Positions 14,202-20,626 of a stretch of DNA of 41,238 nucleotides are shown in pieces. The notes beneath the pieces are model-generated. The model searched no databases. It saw only the letters and a program-made list of their open reading frames with translations, and was not told where the DNA came from. Both the position numbers and the translations under genes were made by a program. Within the stretch, counting starts at the first letter, position 1, and the number at the start of each line of letters is the position of its first letter. Location of the stretch: the IMG/VR virus record IMGVR_UViG_3300032282_001937, positions 1-41,238 of that record, one strand, 5' to 3'. The DNA is from a virus.

Positions 14202-15344
14202 ATGAAACACATCAGCATCGTCGTCGGCACCCGGCCTGAGATCATTAAGATGGCTCCGGTCATTCGCCGCCTGAAAGCCCATGGGGGCTTTGCCGTTCAA
14301 GTCATCTATTCAAGCCAGCACGGCTTGAATGGGTTGGATATGGCTAGATCGTTAGGCGTCGAATTTGATGCTGAACTGTCGTTGCTGCCAAGTGTTGATC
14401 TGTCGCAGAGTGTGGCGGGCATCCTTGAAGCGATGTCCGCCCATCTGCGGCGTGGTTTGAAGCCAGATTTAGTTTTGGTTCAAGGGGACACGACGACGGC
14501 GCTAGGAGCTGCAATGGCGGCGTACTATGCGCGCATCCCTGTCGGGCATGTGGAGGCGGGATTGCGTAGCTATGATTTGGAAAATCCTTTTCCAGAGGAA
14601 GCAAATCGTAAGCTGATTGCTCAACTGGCGTCTCTCCATTTTGCTCCGACTAATGCGAACTGCGGTTCTCTCCTGATGGAAGGTATCCGCCGGGAACAGA
14701 TCGCAGTGACAGGGAATACGATTGTCGATCAGGTGGAGTATGTCAGCACCACGGCCACGGCTAAAAGCGTCCTGACGGATGATGATCTGAAAAAGAATAT
14801 CATCACGGTGACGTTGCACCAACGTGGGTCATGGGGCGATCTGATCCAGAATATCTGCAAGGGTATCATTGAGATCGCTAAGGCGTATCCCAATACGCTC
14901 ACAATTTTGCCCGCTCATTTTAATCCGACGGTGCGCGCGGTTGTCACTAAAGAGCTGTCCGGGTTTAAAAATATACGGGTGATCGACCCTCTCAACTACA
15001 ACGACTTTATCGGGCTGATGAAGGCGTCGATGTTTATCATCACTGATTCGGGCGGTGTTCAGGAGGAGGCTGCGGCATTGCGGCGTCCGGTTTTGGTCGC
15101 CCGTAAGGTGACTGAGCGTCGCGAGGGCATCCAGAGCGGCATTTCAATGATGGTGGGATCAGACCCAGAGTTGATCTTCAAAACAGCGGAAGTGTTGCTG
15201 ACGGAAAAGGTCAAATATGAAAAGCTGATCCACGTTAAAAACAAGTACGGCGACGGAAACGCCGCCCAACGAATCCACCAGTCCATTCTCCATTTTTTTG
15301 AGTTTGGGGAAGCCGGAATTCAGAAATTCTTGGAGTTTCGCTGA
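14202..15344 (+). CDS. wecB: UDP-N-acetylglucosamine 2-epimerase
   Basis: 380 aa, full length for WecB/MnaA, which interconverts UDP-GlcNAc and UDP-ManNAc. Seen are VVGTRPEIIKMAPVI at the N-terminus, D96 in VQGDTTTALG, E118 in HVEAGLRS, E132 in PFPEEANRKL, and ITDSGGVQEEA plus KVTERREGI in the UDP-binding half. The active His is present at H206, but the usual H-R-R-E there is H-Q-R-G, a change in a conserved stretch. The gene abuts the preceding stop and overlaps the glycosyltransferase start (TGATG), so the pair is co-translated. Phage copies may alter host surface sugars, block superinfection or supply sugar for virion or DNA glycosylation. The latter roles are inference. Confidence 0.9.
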   Translation: MKHISIVVGTRPEIIKMAPVIRRLKAHGGFAVQVIYSSQHGLNGLDMARSLGVEFDAELSLLPSVDLSQSVAGILEAMSAHLRRGLKPDLVLVQGDTTTALGAAMAAYYARIPVGHVEAGLRSYDLENPFPEEANRKLIAQLASLHFAPTNANCGSLLMEGIRREQIAVTGNTIVDQVEYVSTTATAKSVLTDDDLKKNIITVTLHQRGSWGDLIQNICKGIIEIAKAYPNTLTILPAHFNPTVRAVVTKELSGFKNIRVIDPLNYNDFIGLMKASMFIITDSGGVQEEAAALRRPVLVARKVTERREGIQSGISMMVGSDPELIFKTAEVLLTEKVKYEKLIHVKNKYGDGNAAQRIHQSILHFFEFGEAGIQKFLEFR

Positions 15345-16099
15345 TGGTTCCTAACGTCGCTCATTTCATCTGGATCACGGGGGAGAACTCCCGCCCGTTT
15401 TCTTACATCAACATGCTCGCGGTGAAGGCTGCGGCGAAGCGGCATCCATTTGATCGCATTTTGATGCACACGAACCAACCTCCCATGGACAACAAGAATT
15501 GGGACCGGGTGAAAGGGTTATTTGAGATCGTTCCGCTTGATGTGCCCTCTGAGTTTAGGGGCACGCCGCTTAGGCACGTCCAATATCAAGCGGACGTTTG
15601 CCGCTTGAATATCCTAATTGAGCAGGGCGGCGTTTATCTTGACACCGATATGATGCTCACCCGCGACGTGAAGGATATGCTTGGCCATAAGTTGCTTCTG
15701 GTAGAAGAGTCTCCCAGTTCTCTTTCCAACGCCATAATGGCGGCGGAACCGGGGTCGGAGTTCCTGCGTATTTGGCAAGATGCGCTGCCAGAGGCTTTGA
15801 AATCTGATGTTTGGGCGTACCACGCGGTTGTGCTGCCGAAAGAATTACGCATAAAGCACCCTGATCTATTAAGTGTTTGGGACCAATGGGCCTTCTTCCC
15901 GTTTAATTTAGAGAAGAATTGGCTGTTGGAAGAGGATTTTAAGGCGTTTCTGTGGTGCGTGCGTCGGTTGGTGGGTAACCACGGCATCCACGCTTATGAA
16001 ACTTATTGGCGCGGCCAATTTGACCACATTGACGACGAATTTATGCGGACGCGCAATTGCACGTTAACGCGGCAATTCGGGGAATTGATCCATGAATGA
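15344..16099 (+). CDS. GT32-type glycosyltransferase with DxD motif
   Basis: 251 aa. It begins VPNVAHFIWITGE, the typical opening of DxD-sugar glycosyltransferases (GT32, Gly_transf_sug). The core YQADVCRLNILIEQGGVYLD leads to D100-T-D102, which holds metal and nucleotide sugar. The C-terminal half is the variable acceptor region. It lacks a signal peptide or membrane segment, so it acts in the cytoplasm. Overlap with the epimerase stop makes it likely that the donor sugar derives from UDP-ManNAc or UDP-GlcNAc. The acceptor (O-antigen, teichuronic-type polymer, phage protein or DNA base) cannot be read. Confidence 0.85.
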   Translation: MVPNVAHFIWITGENSRPFSYINMLAVKAAAKRHPFDRILMHTNQPPMDNKNWDRVKGLFEIVPLDVPSEFRGTPLRHVQYQADVCRLNILIEQGGVYLDTDMMLTRDVKDMLGHKLLLVEESPSSLSNAIMAAEPGSEFLRIWQDALPEALKSDVWAYHAVVLPKELRIKHPDLLSVWDQWAFFPFNLEKNWLLEEDFKAFLWCVRRLVGNHGIHAYETYWRGQFDHIDDEFMRTRNCTLTRQFGELIHE

Positions 16100-16172
16100 T
16101 TGGACTGATCTCATCGCGGTCAATTTGGTCATCGCCGCGATTGTCGTTATAGTTCTCTGGTTGATGGTGTGA
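16092..16172 (+). CDS. 26-residue single-membrane-span peptide
   Basis: The frame runs MNDWTDLIAVNL and then an unbroken hydrophobic stretch (VIAAIVVIVLWLMV) to the stop. It overlaps the glycosyltransferase by 8 bp and sits 47 bp before the lytic enzyme, so a holin-like or pinholin-like role is possible. Such a short frame could be chance, but the clean N-out polar/membrane layout and position favour a real peptide. Confidence 0.45.
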   Translation: MNDWTDLIAVNLVIAAIVVIVLWLMV

Positions 16173-16219
16173 CGGAGTCTTGGAGCCTGCGAGCAACAGG
16201 CACAGCAGAAAGGAAACGC

Positions 16220-16759
16220 ATGAAGTACGCTCTCATCTTTGCCGCCACCTTGGCGGCTCTCCCTGCGAAAGCGGACGACATGAGTGCAGCGGAGTTCTTC
16301 CGCCGTGATCGTGAAAACAACTGGGCGGAGAATTCGCCTTATGGTTCGTTGCAGACAGCAGCGGTCGTTCCCGCAAACAAAGAGAAAGTCGCGGAACTGA
16401 TAACGTGGCACGCCTCTGAGAAACTGGGGCCACAATGGAAAGCTACTGCGCTGAAACTGGCGAAGATTGAAAGCAACTTCAATTGCGGAGCCGTGAATAA
16501 AAAGTCCCGCGCATCTGGAGTGTTTCAGGTGATGCCGCGCACGGCTGTCGCGATGGGATACGACCCTAAGCGGTTGCTGGAATGTGAATATGGAATCCAC
16601 GCGGGGATCGCTCATATGGAGCGGTGCATTGCGGCGGGTGTTCGCACACACCGGGACATGGCTGCGTGTCACGTCGCGGGCTGGGGCGGATGGAACAAGC
16701 GTTTGGCGCGTAAGTCGGAACGCTATAAGCAAAAGTACATCAGACTTGCAATGAGGTGA
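16220..16759 (+). CDS. Secreted lytic transglycosylase (SLT) endolysin
   Basis: 179 aa from the ATG at 16220 with AAAGGA at good spacing. Residues 1-18 (MKYALIFAATLAALPAKA) form a cleavable Sec signal peptide. The SLT/goose-lysozyme fold follows: catalytic E84 in AKIESNFN, GVFQVMPRTAV at 100-110, a Cys-rich CEYGIHAGIAHMERCIAAGV, and AWGGWN-like CHVAGWGGWNKR near the end. It cleaves the peptidoglycan glycan strand. A signal peptide means export does not depend on a classical holin. Short membrane peptides stand on either side, giving a compact lysis cassette. It is not part of the tail genes, arguing against an entry enzyme. Confidence 0.85.
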   Translation: MKYALIFAATLAALPAKADDMSAAEFFRRDRENNWAENSPYGSLQTAAVVPANKEKVAELITWHASEKLGPQWKATALKLAKIESNFNCGAVNKKSRASGVFQVMPRTAVAMGYDPKRLLECEYGIHAGIAHMERCIAAGVRTHRDMAACHVAGWGGWNKRLARKSERYKQKYIRLAMR

Positions 16760-16762
16760 CCC

Positions 16763-16888
16763 ATGGAATGGCTTGTTTTCTTTGCGACGATCTTCCTTGT
16801 GATACTGGATATCGCCGCCTTCTGCGTCTTGGTGTATCTGGTCGTTGAATTGGGGCCAGACATCAAGCGCAAGCTGATGAATCGCTAG
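16763..16888 (+). CDS. 41-residue membrane peptide, holin-like
   Basis: It starts 3 bp after the lytic enzyme, with GAGGTGACCC upstream. The protein is MEWLVFFATIFLVILDIAAF, CVLVYLVVELG, then a basic tail PDIKRKLMNR: one long membrane span with cytoplasmic positive charge. Size and place fit a small holin or spanin-like factor. A hairpin ends the unit just downstream. No family is assigned. Confidence 0.55.
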   Translation: MEWLVFFATIFLVILDIAAFCVLVYLVVELGPDIKRKLMNR

Positions 16889-16893
16889 TAAAA

Positions 16894-16923
16894 GGCCCGC
16901 CGTCTGTTCGCAGGCGGCGGGTC
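16894..16923. terminator. UUCG-capped hairpin after the lysis genes
   Basis: CCCGCCGTCTG (16896-16906), loop TTCG, CAGGCGGCGGG (16911-16921): 11 bp with one G-T pair, extendable by two. A UUCG cap makes it very stable. Plus-strand T-run is absent (TCATT follows); the minus strand has TTTTACT after it. Probable attenuator or end of the lysis transcript. Confidence 0.6.
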
Positions 16924-16937
16924 ATTAGGGGGAACAG

Positions 16938-17102
16938 ATGGACTGGGAAGAGACGTTTAAATTTGCATATGAGGAGATCAATCATCTTATCGGCTCAGAA
17001 GAGATCGAAGATGATTTTGACAGAGGTTTCGTAACTGGTCTTGAAATCGCCCGCAGGATCATGGAGTTTTATTTGCCGAAAGAGGACGAAAAGCCAAACT
17101 AG
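16938..17102 (+). CDS. Small acidic protein
   Basis: 54 aa: MDWEETFKFAYEEINHL..., an acidic middle (SEEIEDDFDRG) and a helix FVTGLEIARRIMEFYL. GGGGGAACAG precedes the ATG. It sits between the lysis hairpin and the primase zinc-finger gene. High acidity suggests a DNA-mimic or protein-binding role, which is speculation. Confidence 0.5.
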   Translation: MDWEETFKFAYEEINHLIGSEEIEDDFDRGFVTGLEIARRIMEFYLPKEDEKPN

Positions 17103-17113
17103 GGGATAACGTC

Positions 17114-17428
17114 ATGGACGTATTTGAGATCGCCGCAAAGAATGGAATTCGTATTAAAAGCGCACACAGGAATCAGAAAACAACATGCCCGCAGTGCAGT
17201 TCATCACGGAAAAACAAGAGTGATCCGTGTTTGTCCGTGAGGATAGACGAAACTGGTATTGGCTGGCGGTGTTTCAATTGCAGTTGGAGCGGGGGAGAGC
17301 TTCATGACCATAAGCGCACTTCATATAAAATGGCTGGAGTCCCGCGCGATCAGCGTGGAAGTGGCGACCAATATGGGCGTCTACTCAGCAAGGCCAGATC
17401 AAGCTGGGCAGTGCGTCCAAGACCCTGA
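17114..17428 (+). CDS. Primase zinc-finger domain protein, separate frame
   Basis: 104 aa in its own frame. Residues 20-62 are a primase-type zinc ribbon: C25-x2-C28 and C53-x2-C56 (TTCPQCSSSR and WRCFNCSWSGG). Zinc ribbons of T7 gp4-like primases read the template. In that family the ribbon, TOPRIM and helicase are on one chain; here the last 40 residues after SWSGG look like noise and the TOPRIM-helicase continues in the +1 frame from 17304. Either the phage makes two proteins, shifts frame at the GGGGG run (17291-17295), or the sequence has an extra G there. Confidence 0.65.
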   Translation: MDVFEIAAKNGIRIKSAHRNQKTTCPQCSSSRKNKSDPCLSVRIDETGIGWRCFNCSWSGGELHDHKRTSYKMAGVPRDQRGSGDQYGRLLSKARSSWAVRPRP

Positions 17429-18794
17429 TGGGAACATCATTGTTTTCCCGTTCCTCATGGACGGGGAACAGGTCGGCGCAAAGTACCGTGGGCCGCAAAA
17501 GCGGTTCTGGCAGGCACCGGGAGGCCGCAAGCAGTTCTTCAACCGCGACGTATTGTTGGACCCCGCGCTTGCGGACAACCCGCTGGTGATCGTGGAGGGC
17601 GAGATGGATGCGCTGGCGGTCGCAACCGCTGGTTATCCGTGGGTGGTGTCCGTGCCTGATGGCGCACCGCCTGCCCGTGATGCGGAAGGGCGGCTGATCG
17701 ACGTTCCAGAAGACACGAAGGACATTGACCCAAATTCCGACACGAAGTTCGCATTTTTGCTAACTGACTGGACGCTCCTGTCAAATATCCGACGCATTAT
17801 CATTGCGACGGATAACGACGAACCGGGGCGGCGTTTGGCGGCGGAATTGGTGCGCAGGCTTGATCGTGTGCGGTGTTCGTTCATTACGTTGCCCGACGGC
17901 TGCAAAGACCTGAACGAAGTTCTCAGCGAGCATGGCCCCGACGCGGTTCTGGGGGCTATACAGGCGGCGAAACCGTATCCCGTGGAAGGGATATACCGGG
18001 CGAGCGACTTCCCGCCAGAGCAGGCCCTACAGACGTTCTCAACCGGCTGGAAATCCGTTGATGAAACGATGCGGCCTTACCTGTCCTGTTTCATGGTCGT
18101 TGGCGGCTTCCCCGGTCATGGTAAATCAACTTGGACTATGCAGTTAGCCACGAACATGGCTGCGCTGCATGGTTGGTCCATAGCCATCGCCAGTTTTGAG
18201 ATGCAGATCGTCCCCTATGTCACGAACACGATCATGGGGACGTTTTTGGGTAAAAATATCAAGAACGCTATCGGGTTGGAGCGGTCGCGCGCGCAGGCGT
18301 TTTTGGAGAAACGGTTCGTTTTTATCGCCCCGAATCGGCAAAACAGCGAAATTGAGTACGATATAGACTGGCTGATCGACAAGATGCAGACGGCGGTCAT
18401 CCGTGAGGGCGTCAGAATGATCTTGATCGACCCTTTTAACGAAATAGAACACCGGAAACGTCACGATGAAAGTATGACGGAATATATCGGGCGGGCGATC
18501 AGGAAACTGAAAGCGTTCGCGATGCAATTTGAGGTTCTGGTTGTGGTTGTGGTTCACCCGACCAAAGCAAGCTCGCAGATGGATTCCGCCGACCTTAGTC
18601 TGTACAGTTTGGCGGATTCGTCGCACTGGGCGAACAAGGCGGATATCGGCGTGATCGTTGGGCGGATAGGCGACCCGCGTATCGACAGCCTAACCGGAAT
18701 CTATATCAAGAAAATAAGATACCAACCGGATGCCGGGGCGATTGGACAGGTTACGTTGGACTTCAACCGGGATACGCGCCTGTTTGTGGAATAA
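17304..18794 (+). CDS. TOPRIM primase-helicase (T7 gp4/DnaB-like)
   Basis: 496 aa from the ATG at 17304, preceded by GGGGGAGAG at good distance. The TOPRIM metal-binding parts are VIVEGEMDAL (about residue 95) and IIIATDNDEPG (about 165). The RecA-like helicase half has Walker A GGFPGHGKST (about 266), Walker B MILIDPFNE (about 371), a VVVVHPTK strand and the arginine-rich IKKIRYQPDAG near the end. It unwinds DNA and primes the lagging strand. The zinc finger lies upstream in another frame (17114). No phage polymerase gene was seen, so it presumably feeds host polymerase III. Confidence 0.9.
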   Translation: MTISALHIKWLESRAISVEVATNMGVYSARPDQAGQCVQDPDGNIIVFPFLMDGEQVGAKYRGPQKRFWQAPGGRKQFFNRDVLLDPALADNPLVIVEGEMDALAVATAGYPWVVSVPDGAPPARDAEGRLIDVPEDTKDIDPNSDTKFAFLLTDWTLLSNIRRIIIATDNDEPGRRLAAELVRRLDRVRCSFITLPDGCKDLNEVLSEHGPDAVLGAIQAAKPYPVEGIYRASDFPPEQALQTFSTGWKSVDETMRPYLSCFMVVGGFPGHGKSTWTMQLATNMAALHGWSIAIASFEMQIVPYVTNTIMGTFLGKNIKNAIGLERSRAQAFLEKRFVFIAPNRQNSEIEYDIDWLIDKMQTAVIREGVRMILIDPFNEIEHRKRHDESMTEYIGRAIRKLKAFAMQFEVLVVVVVHPTKASSQMDSADLSLYSLADSSHWANKADIGVIVGRIGDPRIDSLTGIYIKKIRYQPDAGAIGQVTLDFNRDTRLFVE

Positions 18795-18802
18795 CCGGCC
18801 AT

Positions 18803-18867
18803 GGGCTATTCTGTAGCCCCGCCGGACTTGCCCTCCGTCATCGGAGTCAGGCGGGAGGGGGCGGGGC
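18803..18867. terminator. Nested hairpins between convergent genes
   Basis: GGGCTA/TAGCCC (18803-18819) follows the helicase stop. Competing with it, GCCCCGCC (18816-18823) pairs with GGCGGGGC (18860-18867) around an inner CTCCG-TCAT-CGGAG stem (18833-18846). Genes converge here, so a bidirectional terminator is likely. Confidence 0.55.
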
Positions 18868-18890
18868 ACGTTCTCCCGCTCCGCCCCCTA

Positions 18891-19205
18891 CTAACCGGAA
18901 CCGGGCGGAAACCGCAAAAACATAAACCGCTTGAATTTCGTCATATCCGGTTCAAACCCGGAGAACGGTTCAACCGGATTAGTTTTGAAACCGTAATTTC
19001 CTAAGGGTTGACCGGAAACCGGATTGACCGGAACCGGAAGTAACGGAACTAAACCGCAACCGTTACAGAGAAAATCCGTCTCTCCGTCGTGACCGCTTGC
19101 GGGGATCATTTGATTATCGGTTTGAAGAATAACCCGGCGCACCGGCTCCAGTTTCGTTGACTGGCAAGCCGGGCACCGGAATTCTAGTTCGATTCTTCCG
19201 CGCAT
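18891..19205 (-). CDS. Zinc-ribbon protein with CCGGTT-encoded tail
   Basis: 104 aa. C11-x2-C14 (FRCPACQSTK) and C47-x2-C50 (FLCNGCGLV) form a zinc ribbon. The last 50 residues are Pro/Val/Gly-rich because repeated CCGGTT is read as codons (PVPVNPVSGQP). The tail may therefore be under DNA-repeat rather than protein constraint. GGGGAG is 3 bp before the ATG and the GP88-like gene ends 8 bp upstream, so the two are one operon. Zinc ribbons of this size often assist DNA-binding or RNA-processing partners; nothing more specific is seen. Confidence 0.6.
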   Translation of the reverse strand: MRGRIELEFRCPACQSTKLEPVRRVILQTDNQMIPASGHDGETDFLCNGCGLVPLLPVPVNPVSGQPLGNYGFKTNPVEPFSGFEPDMTKFKRFMFLRFPPGSG

Positions 19206-19213
19206 CGGCTCCC

Positions 19214-20065
19214 CTATGCGTTCCGCGTTTCATAGTTTCGGATCACGAACCCGCTCTGATCCGCCTTGGCCTTCCGGCCCTTTGGCGTCAACCCGACAAT
19301 ATAACCGCCCTTGGGATCAAGGAATCGAAGATCATGCGAATCGCCGTCTATAACCGGGCGCCCTAGATACGTTTCCGGGAATTCGTGGGCGAAAACGGCG
19401 GAAACATTAACGCCCGCCGCTAATAGGTCCCGCGCCTCCAATTCGTTATTTTCCGCCAGTGAAAAGGTTAGGTCATAATTCGCGGGCAATGCGCGCCGGA
19501 ACCGCTTCGCAATTTTCGTATAATCAACGAACCGCGTTTCCGGGAATAGAGTCATGAGATTTGGATAAGGCCCCGGCGCAACCGGACGCCCTGTATATTC
19601 TGCAATCCGTTCCGCCAACGCGCCCGGAACGGAAACTCCGATCCCTTCAAATAGTTGGTCCCACGAACCGTTCGGGCGAATAACCGCGCCCATATCAGAG
19701 TCGCGCGCGTCGCGGATTAGCTTGGCGGCGTGAAAAGCGAATTCCTGCATAAAAGCGGAACGCTCCCGCATGAAATAGCGCGTCTTAGCGATTCGCGATT
19801 CCACTACGCTATTCGTTCCGCCTTCCGCGCGCATTGCAGCTTGCCCGCTGTACATGGCAAGGCACAAGTCGGCGCAAGCGCCCGCCTTTGCGCACATGTT
19901 ACCCTCGCCCGCGACTTTTGCGGGCGCGCCGTAATTAATGCCGTTTAAAAAACCGTACTTTTGCGCCTTAACCGCTTTCGCGGAATCCACGCTCAAGAAT
20001 CGGCGGAACCGGATTTCAACCGGAACCGCTTTGCGTCGATTCAATTCAACCGGAACCCATGCCAT
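19214..20065 (-). CDS. GP88/DUF7227-like protein with Cys triad
   Basis: 283 aa from the ATG at 20065 (GGGGAG six bases upstream). The N-terminus has C58-x5-C64-x3-C68 in NMCAKAGACADLCLAMYSG. Later VIRPNGSWDQLFE, FVDYTKIAKR, LTFSLAENNE, VIDGDSHDLRFLDPKGG and IVGLTPKGRKAKAD match the phage GP88/DUF7227 family. The family is widespread in phages and plasmids but its activity is unknown; the early Cys triad plus alternating beta/alpha motifs recall an iron-sulphur or metal TIM-barrel enzyme, which is speculation. Promoter and palindromic operator lie at 20141-20186 and the leader carries CCGGTT repeats. Confidence 0.75.
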   Translation of the reverse strand: MAWVPVELNRRKAVPVEIRFRRFLSVDSAKAVKAQKYGFLNGINYGAPAKVAGEGNMCAKAGACADLCLAMYSGQAAMRAEGGTNSVVESRIAKTRYFMRERSAFMQEFAFHAAKLIRDARDSDMGAVIRPNGSWDQLFEGIGVSVPGALAERIAEYTGRPVAPGPYPNLMTLFPETRFVDYTKIAKRFRRALPANYDLTFSLAENNELEARDLLAAGVNVSAVFAHEFPETYLGRPVIDGDSHDLRFLDPKGGYIVGLTPKGRKAKADQSGFVIRNYETRNA

Positions 20066-20083
20066 AGCTTGCTCCCCTGATCT

Positions 20084-20136
20084 AACCGGAACCGGAAAAA
20101 CCGGAACCGTAAACAACCGGAATCAACCGGAACCGC
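20084..20136 (-). repeat. CCGGTT array in the leader of the GP88-like operon
   Basis: AACCGG-type hexamers start at 20084, 20090, 20099, 20105 (AACCGT), 20115, 20125 and 20131 (AACCGC) on the plus strand, seven in 53 bp. They lie between the predicted transcription start (about 20134) and the start codon at 20065, so the RNA would carry repeated CCGGUU. The same hexamer is frequent in 18890-19050. Confidence 0.75.
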
Positions 20137-20140
20137 TTAC

Positions 20141-20169
20141 TTTATATTCTAATTCCAAAACCGTTTCAA
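20141..20169 (-). promoter_or_regulatory. Promoter of the GP88-like operon
   Basis: TTGAAA (20169-20164), 17 bp, TATAAA (20146-20141) on the minus strand, 5 of 6 and 5 of 6 matches to sigma-70 boxes. It lies after the terminator of the upstream gene and 76 bp before the start codon at 20065. Confidence 0.65.
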
Positions 20170-20186
20170 CTATTAGTTGAAAACGG
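20161..20186. promoter_or_regulatory. Palindromic operator over the -35 box
   Basis: CCGTTTCAACTA and TAGTTGAAAACGG are inverted copies with one extra A, 12 bp of dyad symmetry. The -35 box of the GP88-like promoter falls inside. A dimeric repressor site is likely; the binder is unknown. Confidence 0.55.
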
Positions 20187-20205
20187 GCTGAACCGTAACC
20201 GGAGA

Positions 20206-20233
20206 AAAGAAAAGGCCCGGAGAACCGGGCCTT
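20206..20233 (-). terminator. Rho-independent terminator
   Basis: On the minus strand AAGGCCCGG, loop TTCT, CCGGGCCTT, followed by TTCTTTTCT. It directly follows the stop of the small gene 20238-20429. Its plus-strand reading also ends in TTT, so it may work both ways. Confidence 0.85.
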
Positions 20234-20237
20234 TGCC

Positions 20238-20429
20238 TTAACTGTGAGCGTAGCCGTCTGGTTCAATTCCAATCCACATGCCGCAATAGGGCAGAAACAC
20301 CGCGCCATCGCCGCCGAACATGGGCGCAACCGTGCGGCGGAATTCCCGAAACGGCGGGCGCCCTGATTCGTCTAATCGGCGCCATAACCGCTTCACCGAT
20401 TCCCGTTGCGCTTTTGTTAGCTTAACCAT
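20238..20429 (-). CDS. Conserved small phage protein
   Basis: 63 aa. KLTKAQRESVKRLWRRLDES is a basic helix, then FREFRRTVAPMFGGDGAVFL and a C-terminus YCGMWIGIEPDGYAHS. The last part, 'P.CGMW.GIEPDGY.HS', is one I know from many small phage proteins of unknown function. GGGGAGA precedes the ATG by a normal distance. It has its own terminator, so it is a single-gene unit divergent from the DUF932 operon. Confidence 0.7.
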   Translation of the reverse strand: MVKLTKAQRESVKRLWRRLDESGRPPFREFRRTVAPMFGGDGAVFLPYCGMWIGIEPDGYAHS

Positions 20430-20626
20430 TTTCCGAATCTCCCCTGCGCCGTTTTGGCGCTGAAATCACAATATCAGAATCAGCGGCGCGGACAAGCGGG
20501 CCCTCCGCTTTTCTGTTTTAAAAAAACAGGGGCGCTGTTCTGTTTTTCTGTTTCACTTTCTACTTTTTTTCGAATAATGTTTTTTTAGATTCGGAATCGC
20601 CCGAATCGGTTTAAGGAGATTATCCC
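20430..20626. promoter_or_regulatory. AT-rich divergent control region
   Basis: Features seen: CGCTGA/TCAGCG dyad (near 20468-20493); CTGTTTT/AAAACAG hairpin near 20512-20530 with further copies of CTGTTT at 20535-20553; a possible plus promoter TTTCAC (20551), 16 bp, AATAAT (20573-20578); and GATTCGG-6-CCGAATC (20588-20607) between promoter and the AAGGAG of the DUF932 gene. CCGAATC also precedes the minus gene (20433). The region stands out from its GC-rich neighbours. Confidence 0.5.

Noticed and set aside
18946-18962. TCCGG-TTCAAAC-CCGGA, a perfect tRNA T-arm look-alike
   Set aside because: No 5' acceptor strand, D-arm or anticodon arm fits at the right distance, and the segment lies in the CCGGTT repeat zone of the zinc-ribbon gene.
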